From IMG/VR virus record IMGVR_UViG_3300030329_003808, positions 1 through 22,718 of that record: a stretch of DNA of 22,718 nt; one strand, written 5' to 3'. Below the pieces are notes generated by a model. The model was not told where the DNA came from. It worked only from the letters and a program-made list of their open reading frames with translations, and searched no databases. This document shows, piece by piece, positions 5,267-11,969 of this stretch (position 1 is the first letter of the stretch; every line of letters starts with the position of its first letter). The stretch comes from a virus. The translations under genes were made by a program, and so were the position numbers.

Positions 5267-5822
5267 GGAAATTGCAACTGCGTTGTCGGCTGCACAGGGC
5301 AGCTTGCAGGATGCGACGAAGAACGCCAAGAACCCACACTATAAGTCTGATTACGCAGACCTAAGTCACGTCTTAGAAGCGATCAGACCAGCTTTGAAGG
5401 CACACAATCTGAGTGTGCTGCAACTGCCCTTCTCAAGTGGCAGTCGCGTGGGAATCGTCACACGCATCATGCACAGCAGCGGCGAGTGGATAGAAGAGTC
5501 GATTGACCTTGAAGTCGAGGGACGAAACCTAGCGCAAGCTGCCGGATCACATATCACTTATCTCAGACGCTATAGCTTGGCAAGTTTATTTGCGATCCAT
5601 CAGAAAGATGACGATGGAGAGAGCGCACCTAAACGCCAGGCCCGTCCAAGCCAACTAAAAGTCAAAGCACCGTCGCAGTTAGAACAGCAAGCGATTGATG
5701 CAGGCATTGTGACGGCAGAAAAACTGACTGATTACAAAGCTGCGAGATCAGAGAAAGAAGTAAATGATTGGCTGACGGAGCAGATTGCACTTAGGCAACG
5801 CGCAGAACTGGTGACTGTATGA
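5244..5822 (+). CDS. erf: ERF-family single-strand annealing protein
   Basis: 192 residues from a GTG at 5244 with AGGGAG in front. The longer upstream open frame is rejected because it lacks such a site and homology. The core (AQGSLQDATKNAKNPHYKSDYADLSHVLEAIRPAL, LQLPF, TRIMHSSGEWIEE, AGSHITYLRRYSLASLF, KDDDGES) is the ERF superfamily. These phage recombinases anneal complementary single strands and, in P22, circularise terminally redundant DNA. (The quoted core is split here: AQGSLQDATKNAKNPHY; KSDYADLSHVLEAIRPAL.) The C-terminal 60 residues form a flexible linker and a small helical part. It overlaps the exonuclease gene by ATGA, giving the usual annealase-exonuclease pair. Confidence 0.88.
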   Translation: MNTSESVKEIATALSAAQGSLQDATKNAKNPHYKSDYADLSHVLEAIRPALKAHNLSVLQLPFSSGSRVGIVTRIMHSSGEWIEESIDLEVEGRNLAQAAGSHITYLRRYSLASLFAIHQKDDDGESAPKRQARPSQLKVKAPSQLEQQAIDAGIVTAEKLTDYKAARSEKEVNDWLTEQIALRQRAELVTV

Positions 5823-6676
5823 TTGAGCGAATAAAGATTGATGTCGTTCAAAACACGCAGCCTTGGCTGGATTGGCGCAAAAGTTATCGCATGGCAAGTG
5901 ATGCAGCTACCGTCATGGATGCATCGCCCTACCAAAAGCCTGCCGATCTCTGGCAAGTCAAAAACGGCTTCAAAACTGTCGCGGTCACCAAGCCAATGCG
6001 TCACGGCTCTAACCTGGAGCCGACCGCACGAGCCAAAGTCGCTGAGATTTTGGACGTTGAGTTGGAACCACAGTGCTGGCAATACGGCGCATATGGGGCA
6101 AGCCTTGATGCAATCAGCGCAGACGGCAAGATCAAAGTTGAGATCAAATGCCCGTTTTCTGAAACGAGCGCGATTTACGGGCACCTGCAAGCTGAAGTGC
6201 CTGCGGTCGTGCCTTACGTGTTCTGGCAACTTGTTCATCAACAATACGTTTGCCCTACTCAGAAGACATATCTATTCGTCTATTTCGACGATGCCAAGTG
6301 GGAATTGTTTGATGCGACGAGCTTAATCACTCAAGAGCATATCGAACAGCTTTTGGATGCTTGGGATGACTTCTATCAAAACCCGCCGCTGATTGAGCGA
6401 ACAGACGAAAAAATAAAAACTCTGGTAATGCAGCACAGAGATGTTCTGGAGCAAGAGGAGCGGTTGAAAAAGCAACGTGCTGAGATCGAGAAATTGTTAA
6501 AGGCAGAGTGCGAACACGACACCATTGCGTTTGGCAGCAAGATCGTGACGCAAAGCCGAAAAGGTGCAATAGATTATAAATCCATCAAAGAACTTAAACC
6601 GCTGAACCTTGAGGCGTATCGAAAGCCTGCTTCAAGCTATCAGGTCATCAAACATCCAAAGGAGGGAATCGCATGA
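5819..6676 (+). CDS. YqaJ/lambda-Exo-type alkaline exonuclease
   Basis: 285 residues. The PD-(D/E)XK nuclease core is visible: [17 protein letters not shown] near the N-terminus, the GSNLEPTAR motif with E67, then ASLDAIS with D97 and VEIKCPF with E108 and K110 as metal-binding and catalytic residues. A C-terminal coiled coil runs from about residue 200 to 235. These enzymes resect dsDNA 5'-3' and hand the 3' single strand to the annealing protein. Here the partner is the Erf encoded just upstream with an ATGA overlap; SSB follows with another. The three genes form a complete recombination module. Confidence 0.87.
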   Translation: MIERIKIDVVQNTQPWLDWRKSYRMASDAATVMDASPYQKPADLWQVKNGFKTVAVTKPMRHGSNLEPTARAKVAEILDVELEPQCWQYGAYGASLDAISADGKIKVEIKCPFSETSAIYGHLQAEVPAVVPYVFWQLVHQQYVCPTQKTYLFVYFDDAKWELFDATSLITQEHIEQLLDAWDDFYQNPPLIERTDEKIKTLVMQHRDVLEQEERLKKQRAEIEKLLKAECEHDTIAFGSKIVTQSRKGAIDYKSIKELKPLNLEAYRKPASSYQVIKHPKEGIA

Positions 6677-7104
6677 GTGGAGTTAACAAAGTAATTCTCA
6701 TCGGCAATCTTGGACGTGCCCCTGAAATGAGGGCAATGACCAACGGCAATCACGTCACCAATCTAAGTCTCGCAACCAGCGAGTCGTTCAAAAACAAGGA
6801 AGGCGAATTTGAGACTCGTACCGAGTGGCATCGAGTGGTCATGTTTAATCGTCTTGCGGAAGTGGCAAATCAGTATTTGTCAAAAGGTAGCAAGGCATAC
6901 ATCGAAGGGAAGTTACAGACGCGAGAGTGGGAATCAGACGGCGCAAAGCGCAGCACAACGGAGATTGTCGCCAACAGATTAGAAATGCTAGACAGCAAAC
7001 AAAAGAATTTGGAAGGCACCAAATCAACCAACGAGTTTGTCGCTTTGTTTAATGACGAAAAAAAGCACAACGAGGAAGATTTTAACGATGACATACCGTT
7101 CTAG
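6673..7104 (+). CDS. ssb: single-stranded DNA-binding protein
   Basis: 143 residues with a strong AGGAGG site and an ATGA overlap with the exonuclease. The OB fold is clear: [17 protein letters not shown], then [45 protein letters not shown]. The C-terminus ends in an acidic tip, DFNDDIPF, the tail through which bacterial SSB recruits replication and repair partners. It is shorter than E. coli SSB, mainly in the linker. Next to Erf and the exonuclease it would protect and present single-stranded ends during recombination and replication. Confidence 0.95.
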   Translation: MSGVNKVILIGNLGRAPEMRAMTNGNHVTNLSLATSESFKNKEGEFETRTEWHRVVMFNRLAEVANQYLSKGSKAYIEGKLQTREWESDGAKRSTTEIVANRLEMLDSKQKNLEGTKSTNEFVALFNDEKKHNEEDFNDDIPF

Positions 7105-7112
7105 GGGGAGCG

Positions 7113-7328
7113 ATGACTTATAGAAATGAGAATAGCTACCTTAGCCTCTCTGAGCTTAAAGATTTGACCCGTGAGAGCAACGTAGCGCAGATTACAGAGG
7201 TTTTACGCACCTGGGGTATCACGCCCTTTATCGTACCGAAAACTGGCTTCCCAGTCGTTTTTCGAGATAGTCTGCACAAGGCTCAAGCAGGCGAGCCAGA
7301 ATTTAAAATGAACTTGGATGCTATCTAA
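7113..7328 (+). CDS. DUF4224-like small protein, possible integration accessory factor
   Basis: 71 residues with a GGGGGAG site. The central pattern LSLSELKDLTRESNVAQI, EVLRTWGITPFIVPKTGFPVVFRD matches the short DUF4224 type ('ltg..k.saQ...L...gi.f......GrPvv.r') commonly found just before phage integrases. Its TAA overlaps the integrase start (TAATG), so translation is coupled. A role as an excisionase-like or directionality factor is inferred from position and the small winged-helix-like pattern. No separate excisionase is visible in the window. Confidence 0.65.
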   Translation: MTYRNENSYLSLSELKDLTRESNVAQITEVLRTWGITPFIVPKTGFPVVFRDSLHKAQAGEPEFKMNLDAI

Positions 7329-8356
7329 TGCCCAGACGCCGAACAAAAGACTTTGATTTACCGCCGCGATGCGAGCGCAGAGGGAAAAATAAACGTATAT
7401 CTTATCGATCTCGGACGAACCAAAGAATACCGCTTGATCTGCCGCCAAATCCGACAGTCGGACAGATATGGGACGAGTATGAGCGCATCACTCAGCAGCA
7501 CAATCCATTGAGCATTCAAAGTTTGTTTGATGAGTACGAGCGCAGTATAAATTATAAAAAATATGCAGACGCGACAAAAAAAGATCACAAGGTTTATATG
7601 AAGCAACTGAATGAGGTTTTTGGAAACAGTGATATGTCTGCTGCCCAGCCAAAGCACATTACTCAGTGGCGGGACAAGAAGGCTGAGAGCGCAAAGCCAC
7701 AAGCCAATAAACAACTCAGTTTATTACGAATGATCTTTCAACATGCTGTGTCAGTTGGCTTGATGAAAAGCAACCCCGCAAAAGATGTTCCTGCACTGTC
7801 TCTCACACGACAGGAGAAGATTCAAAAGAAAGAAGATAAATATGCGCTGACGAATGTGGCTACTCAAGAAAAGATGGTTGCGATGTACGAGTTGCTAGAG
7901 CGTCATCTGGATGATTACGCACCGCCAATGCTGCAATGCTATATGGAGTTGCAGTATTGCATCGGAGAGCGTGTAGGAGATGGCTTAAGCATGGAGTGGT
8001 CACATATCGATGAAAAAGAAGGTCGCATTCTGATTAAGCAATCAAAGACCTTACAGTGGCACAACAAAATCATCACGCCAAGAGTCGCGGCTGTGCTGCA
8101 TCGTGCTAGAAGAATTCAACCGATATCAAAATACGTGATCCACAATCAATCTGGCAAAAAATATACCGTTAGTGGCATGAGAGCAAATTGGAATCGTTAC
8201 AAGGAACGACTACCAAAGCATTTGTGGTTCACATCAAGTTCGATCAGAAAAATGGCAATCAGTGATGCTGACGATAAGCAATTGTTCTCACAACACGCCT
8301 CGTTAGCTATGGCAAAACACTACGATTACAGCATCCCAGATGCACCATCTCACTAA
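7328..8356 (+). CDS. int: tyrosine integrase
   Basis: 342 residues. The N-terminal arm-binding region (1-45) begins RRRTKDFDLPPRCERRGK, as in lambda-type integrases. A SAM-like core-binding domain follows (about 60-150), then the catalytic domain with R215 (GERVGD), K240 (QSKTLQW), R307, H323 (SQHASLAMAKHY) and the nucleophile Y332. The usual HxxR box reads SSIR, so the first histidine is replaced by serine (S304). The gene ends next to attP, with its candidate arm sites and tRNA-His core. It is the last gene of the rightward operon, so recombination genes and integrase share a transcript. Confidence 0.93.
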   Translation: MPRRRTKDFDLPPRCERRGKNKRISYRSRTNQRIPLDLPPNPTVGQIWDEYERITQQHNPLSIQSLFDEYERSINYKKYADATKKDHKVYMKQLNEVFGNSDMSAAQPKHITQWRDKKAESAKPQANKQLSLLRMIFQHAVSVGLMKSNPAKDVPALSLTRQEKIQKKEDKYALTNVATQEKMVAMYELLERHLDDYAPPMLQCYMELQYCIGERVGDGLSMEWSHIDEKEGRILIKQSKTLQWHNKIITPRVAAVLHRARRIQPISKYVIHNQSGKKYTVSGMRANWNRYKERLPKHLWFTSSSIRKMAISDADDKQLFSQHASLAMAKHYDYSIPDAPSH

Positions 8357-8364
8357 CATGCAAA

Positions 8365-8385
8365 CTACTGTATATACCCAACTAT
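8365..8385 (+). repeat. arm-type repeat, left copy
   Basis: A 21-bp sequence starting CTACTGTATATACCC, identical to 8554-8574 and starting exactly 189 bases before it. A nine-base inverted copy, ATACAGTAG, is at 8408-8416; with flanking bases it forms a 12-bp inverted repeat, 8362-8373 with 8408-8419. Likely integrase arm-binding site. Confidence 0.75.
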
Positions 8386-8407
8386 ATACCCAAATCCATG
8401 GTTATAC

Positions 8408-8419
8408 ATACAGTAGTTT
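8408..8419 (-). repeat. arm-type repeat, inverted copy
   Basis: ATACAGTAGTTT is the exact reverse complement of 8362-8373. The 34-base loop and lack of a T-run argue against a terminator for the integrase transcript. It is more likely a third arm-type site in the opposite orientation. Confidence 0.6.
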
Positions 8420-8440
8420 CACGTAAGTGATTGATTTAAT

Positions 8441-8494
8441 TGGGGTGGACGATGGGGTTTGAACCCACGACCGCTGGAATCACAATCCAAGAGC
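8441..8494 (-). tRNA. 3' half of tRNA-His(GTG), attP core (fragment, not functional)
   Basis: Read on the minus strand, it contains the anticodon arm (TTGGATTGTGATTCCAG, anticodon GTG), variable loop, T arm (GTGGGTTCAAACCCCAT), acceptor 3' strand CGTCCAC, discriminator C and encoded CCA. No matching 5' half (a GGTGGACG acceptor strand) exists in the adjoining sequence. Phages that integrate into a tRNA gene carry exactly this half so that the host tRNA is restored after insertion. The crossover core is this identity block. Confidence 0.85.
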
Positions 8495-8553
8495 CAATCC
8501 AGTGTTTATGCGGCCTACAGGCCAGTTTTGGGAATATAAAATGCGCCAGATAC

Positions 8554-8574
8554 CTACTGTATATACCCAACTAT
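8554..8574 (+). repeat. arm-type repeat, right copy
   Basis: Identical to 8365-8385. It lies on the other side of the tRNA-His core, as P' arm sites do. Its last four bases overlap the stop end of a 28-codon minus-strand ORF. Confidence 0.75.
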
Positions 8575-8657
8575 TTTTTCACAAACCGACCACGTTTATC
8601 GCGCTTGCGAGGCGGGGGCGGGAAGAAGAAGGCAACGAGTTTTTTCCAGAAGGACAT
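8571..8657 (-). CDS. 28-residue basic, proline-rich micro-ORF after the last ejection gene
   Basis: The ATG at 8657 is five bases past the stop of the 645-residue protein, and the frame ends with TAG at the attP repeat. The peptide has a hydrophobic start (FWKKLVAFFF), a run of four prolines, and a basic end, RDKRGRFVKK. The 'RDxxGRFVKK' ending is a pattern I associate with small phage proteins, which is the main reason to list it. There is no good ribosome-binding site; coupling to the upstream stop is the likely mode. It may be a chance ORF. Confidence 0.35.
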   Translation of the reverse strand: MSFWKKLVAFFFPPPPRKRDKRGRFVKK

Positions 8658-8662
8658 AGGAG

Positions 8663-10600
8663 CTATTCTTGATAAGCAGTAATAGCGGGAACCATCCCAG
8701 CTCTAACATTTTGCCGCGTAAATACGCTGTTAACGATAGGAGCAATGCGCGAGGCAGTTTGCCCCAACTGCGTCCTGTTAATAGGAGCCTCAAACACTTT
8801 AATGATTTCGTCCTGACTCATGCCTCTGCGAAACAAATTATTAGTCAGTTCCTCTATGAGTTCTGGCGAGGGTTCACCTTTGCTAAGAACCCTGGCAACT
8901 GTCGGGACGATACTTACAGGGTCAACAACGCTCAGAAGAATAGATGGATCAAGCGCATCCCTCAAATTATTCATCGCCTGCAACCTAGCCGCCGTATTGG
9001 GGCCAGAGGTCAGCGCAGATCGCGTACTAGAAAAATCAGCCTCATTTTTAAGCGTTTGTAAGAAACCATCAACATTTTCTTCAGGGATAATCGCTGCCAA
9101 CCTTTTACGCATGGTTTCAGAACCGATAAGTTGTTTGACCACATCCACATTATCTCTACCTGATTCAATAACATCCTGCAACGCTTTCATTGCCCCAGTG
9201 CGAAAACCCTCAAGTTCAGCAGAGGGCAAATCTTGAGTTGTCAATTTCAATACCTCTGGATCAACTTTTAAAAACTTTAATCCGTCTTGCATGGCATTAG
9301 TAATTGCAGAATGACTTGAAAAAGTCTCTAGGGCTTCTCCATAAGCAGGATTTTGTTGTATCAACAAACTTTTCAAAGCATTTTTTTTGCGAGTAAAGAA
9401 AAGCGCATCGTCATTTTCGCCTTTCCTTTTTGCTGCTGAAATTTTATCGTCAAGGGAACGCTTTAATTGATCAAGCGCACGCATATTGACATCACCAGGT
9501 TCCATCTCGCTTTTTGCTTTTTTCTGAGCTGTTCTGAACAAAGGTTTAATAAAGTCATCATCAACAAACTCTTGTAATGTTTGCTGCACTGTAATTGGAT
9601 CGTCAAATCCCTTTACAACTTGCTGATAAGCCCCTGGTGCGTTCAAATCAATTGTTGTGTCATACGCCTCTCGATATAAAGGAGTCGATGCCCGTGATCT
9701 CGCTGCGATGGCTGCATCGTAATTTTCAAAGTATTTAGCACCATCAGCTCCGAAAGTTTTAGTCAAAAGTTCTTTTACGCGTTTCCGTTGGCCTGCTTGT
9801 CTTTCGTTCACTAAAGACCTGCCTGCTATCTTGGCTTGATCGCCTAAGTCCATCGTAGCTCTAGCAGTTGTCTGAAATGCAGGGCCAATATCTGAGATCG
9901 TTGCTTGCCCTGGCCCCACTGTGGTTTGATCCAACTGAGCAACTCGCGCAGCGGCTTGTTGTGGAGTTAGCCCTTCTTGACTAAGCGCATCCTGTAATAC
10001 ACGCGAGGCTTGATCAGCAGGAGCGTCTGTTGCCTTTCTGGTTACCGTTGCCACGCCACGGGAAAGCAGGTCGCCTAACAAATTGACGGTTCCAGCGCCC
10101 AGGACCGCTGTTGGTGCGCCAATCGCCGCCCCTTTCGCTGCTTCTCCTATTGTTTCACCAGGCTCAGCTTTCCCTGCTCCATAGATACTGCCTTCTAAAG
10201 CGCCAACACTGCCAATACGTCCCGCTCGTTGAGCAGGACTCATTTTGCTAATAACTTTCGGCGCTAAAAGCCTAGTGCCTCCAGCGATCCCTGTTCCCAA
10301 TGCACCAGTCATCTCTAACGCTGGCGCGAGTATCGGGTGCGTTTTTTCAAAATCTTTTCGTTCCTGCGCCAACTCACTGTGTCGCTGTCGATACCCTTCA
10401 GCTAATGGCGTACCTTCTGTCGCCGCCTTGTATAATGCAGCAACACCGCTTTCCAATTCATCGCCAAAGCCAAACAGCAAGCCCTGCCCATACAGTTGAC
10501 GCTGGGCCGCTTCGAGCGACCGATTCAGATTTTCTGCGCCTCGCTTCTCATTAAAAGTCTTTCCTGTTTCTCGCTTATACGCCTCTGCCATTGTTCCCAT
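8663..10600 (-). CDS. large ejection (internal virion) protein, gp16-like by position
   Basis: 645 residues starting two bases after the upstream stop. A charged, helical N-terminus (1-90) leads into a Gly/Ala-rich hydrophobic region (about 93-195, for example ALEMTGALGTGIAGGTRLL and GAAIGAPTAVLGAGTVNLLG), which could insert into membranes. Long helical segments rich in Lys, Ala and Gln follow (230-640). In P22 the last of three ejected proteins, gp16 (609 residues), has similar size and place. No enzymatic motif is seen. This type is widespread in phages and prophages as an uncharacterised virion protein; the ejection role is inferred from size, composition and gene order. Confidence 0.65.
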   Translation of the reverse strand: MGTMAEAYKRETGKTFNEKRGAENLNRSLEAAQRQLYGQGLLFGFGDELESGVAALYKAATEGTPLAEGYRQRHSELAQERKDFEKTHPILAPALEMTGALGTGIAGGTRLLAPKVISKMSPAQRAGRIGSVGALEGSIYGAGKAEPGETIGEAAKGAAIGAPTAVLGAGTVNLLGDLLSRGVATVTRKATDAPADQASRVLQDALSQEGLTPQQAAARVAQLDQTTVGPGQATISDIGPAFQTTARATMDLGDQAKIAGRSLVNERQAGQRKRVKELLTKTFGADGAKYFENYDAAIAARSRASTPLYREAYDTTIDLNAPGAYQQVVKGFDDPITVQQTLQEFVDDDFIKPLFRTAQKKAKSEMEPGDVNMRALDQLKRSLDDKISAAKRKGENDDALFFTRKKNALKSLLIQQNPAYGEALETFSSHSAITNAMQDGLKFLKVDPEVLKLTTQDLPSAELEGFRTGAMKALQDVIESGRDNVDVVKQLIGSETMRKRLAAIIPEENVDGFLQTLKNEADFSSTRSALTSGPNTAARLQAMNNLRDALDPSILLSVVDPVSIVPTVARVLSKGEPSPELIEELTNNLFRRGMSQDEIIKVFEAPINRTQLGQTASRIAPIVNSVFTRQNVRAGMVPAITAYQE

Positions 10601-10602
10601 TA

Positions 10603-11961
10603 TTAAGATTCCATTTCTTTCATTCTGTCTATCACCGCTTCGTATAATCCAAGTTTTTTCAACACCTTATCATCTAACTGCCCGAGTTCTTCTTTCGTCA
10701 TTTCCAAAATGTTTTGGGGCAATGAGAACGATTGACCGTCAGATGGCGGTGGGTTTTCAGATGACGATGCTTCTGACCCCGTTGTTTGCGGGGCTGCTCT
10801 CCCTGCTGCGTTTAACATACTCTTTTGCGCCACTTTTCTAGCTCTGCGTTTAGCAGCAATGGTTTCTGCACTATCTCCAATAACAGGGAAGAATCTGGCA
10901 TATTCTTGAGCGAACTCATCTTCTCCGATAGCTGCGCCTGATTCTCGCCTTAGTTTTGCAGCCGTCCATGCAGAAGCAGCGTTTAAGTATTGCTTTTCTT
11001 TTTCGCTTTTGAATCCCTCTGCTATTTTGACATTACGCTTTAGTGCCGCCTCTGTGCTGGTTATCTCGTCTAAAAATTCCCCAGAGTTTTCATCTTGCTC
11101 TAGTTCGTCGATCGTCGGGGCAGCGTTCATCATTTGATCGTAAAAGAACGCGGAATCTGTTTCCGCTTGTGTCGGCATGTTGGCTTTTGTTCTTTCCTCA
11201 TCTGCCAAAGCTACCACTGCTTTATTATGTAATTGTTGAAATTCATTTTCTGGCGTATTTGGGTCGTAATATTTTTTTCTATCAGCAGGGCTTAATAAGG
11301 ATGCGGCTTTAGGATCGCGGGTGCGTGTTAGCCCAAACGACCTGGGATCGTCGCTTATTTTAACTGGTTCGCGAGAGCCATCAGGATTTTCAACCACCTG
11401 ATAAACTGCGTCCCCCTGGCGATATGGATTGCCTACATTTTTCCTGTTGGGTCTCGTTACAGGGATTCCGGCTTGCTCAAATCGGTCAGCTAACGTCAAT
11501 GGCTTCGTAGCTGACGGTGGCGAGGGCATGACGGGGGTTGCTGTGCCGTTTGGTTTTATTACTTCGCTTATTCGATTATCGCCCGTCGCTTGGTCAGGTG
11601 GCGTGACGATATTTCCTAACAGGTTACCAAACGTCGGTTGTTCAAAGGTTATGGAGCCGTCAGGGTTTGTAATTTGGATCAATCTTACCGACTGTCCTCC
11701 ACCCAAAGGATAATCAATCAATTCTCGTTTTGGCTGATTCAGCGTTCGCATTTCAGCATCGCGCTTGGCTTTTTCAAAAGCTAGTCGTTCAGGCGAATTA
11801 AGACGTTGTAACTCTTGCAGCCTGGCATTTTCTATTGCTTGAGCTGTTTGCTGCTTACGCAACTCCATAACACCAGCGTGAGTTTCAGGCAGAGGGCGTC
11901 CGAAAATGTCAGTGCCTAAGCGCCCCTGGCGCATTAAATAATCGTCAACTAATCCCACCAT
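10603..11961 (-). CDS. ejection/internal virion protein, gp20-like by position
   Basis: 452 residues if started at the ATG at 11961, which has a TAGGAG site and stands just after the stop of the previous gene. A start at 12018 is possible but would lie inside that gene without a site. The protein is hydrophilic, with a disordered Pro/Asn-rich middle (about 120-190). Its C-terminal part (YLNAASAWTAAKLRRESG, AIGEDEFAQEYARFFPVIGD, TIAAKRRARKVAQK) is a pattern frequent in phage DNA-transfer and internal virion proteins. Position between two other large proteins matches the P22 7-20-16 ejection series; P22 gp20 is of similar length (471). Confidence 0.65.
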   Translation of the reverse strand: MVGLVDDYLMRQGRLGTDIFGRPLPETHAGVMELRKQQTAQAIENARLQELQRLNSPERLAFEKAKRDAEMRTLNQPKRELIDYPLGGGQSVRLIQITNPDGSITFEQPTFGNLLGNIVTPPDQATGDNRISEVIKPNGTATPVMPSPPSATKPLTLADRFEQAGIPVTRPNRKNVGNPYRQGDAVYQVVENPDGSREPVKISDDPRSFGLTRTRDPKAASLLSPADRKKYYDPNTPENEFQQLHNKAVVALADEERTKANMPTQAETDSAFFYDQMMNAAPTIDELEQDENSGEFLDEITSTEAALKRNVKIAEGFKSEKEKQYLNAASAWTAAKLRRESGAAIGEDEFAQEYARFFPVIGDSAETIAAKRRARKVAQKSMLNAAGRAAPQTTGSEASSSENPPPSDGQSFSLPQNILEMTKEELGQLDDKVLKKLGLYEAVIDRMKEMES

Positions 11962-11969
11962 TGTTACTC

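Larger units (their letters stand above)
8357..8580. other. attP region (phage attachment site)
   Basis: This non-coding stretch between the integrase end and the ejection gene holds the 3' half of a tRNA-His gene flanked by repeats. CTACTGTAT occurs at 8365-8373 and 8554-8562, and inverted at 8408-8416. TATATACCCAA is repeated at 8371, 8383 and (as ATATACCCAA) 8561. Lambda-type integrases bind such arm-type repeats on either side of the core. Phage genes continue on both sides, so this is attP rather than attL or attR. Confidence 0.8.

Noticed and set aside
8362-8419. Intrinsic terminator for the integrase transcript
   Set aside because: The 12-bp inverted repeat has a 34-base loop and no T-run; it fits arm-type sites better.
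8441-8494. Functional tRNA-His gene
   Set aside because: No 5' acceptor strand or D arm can be found next to it; only the 3' half is present.
8440-8682. 80-codon plus-strand ORF beginning in the tRNA fragment
   Set aside because: The opening GWTMGFEPTTAGITIQ is the familiar false translation of a tRNA 3' half; it is the attP core.
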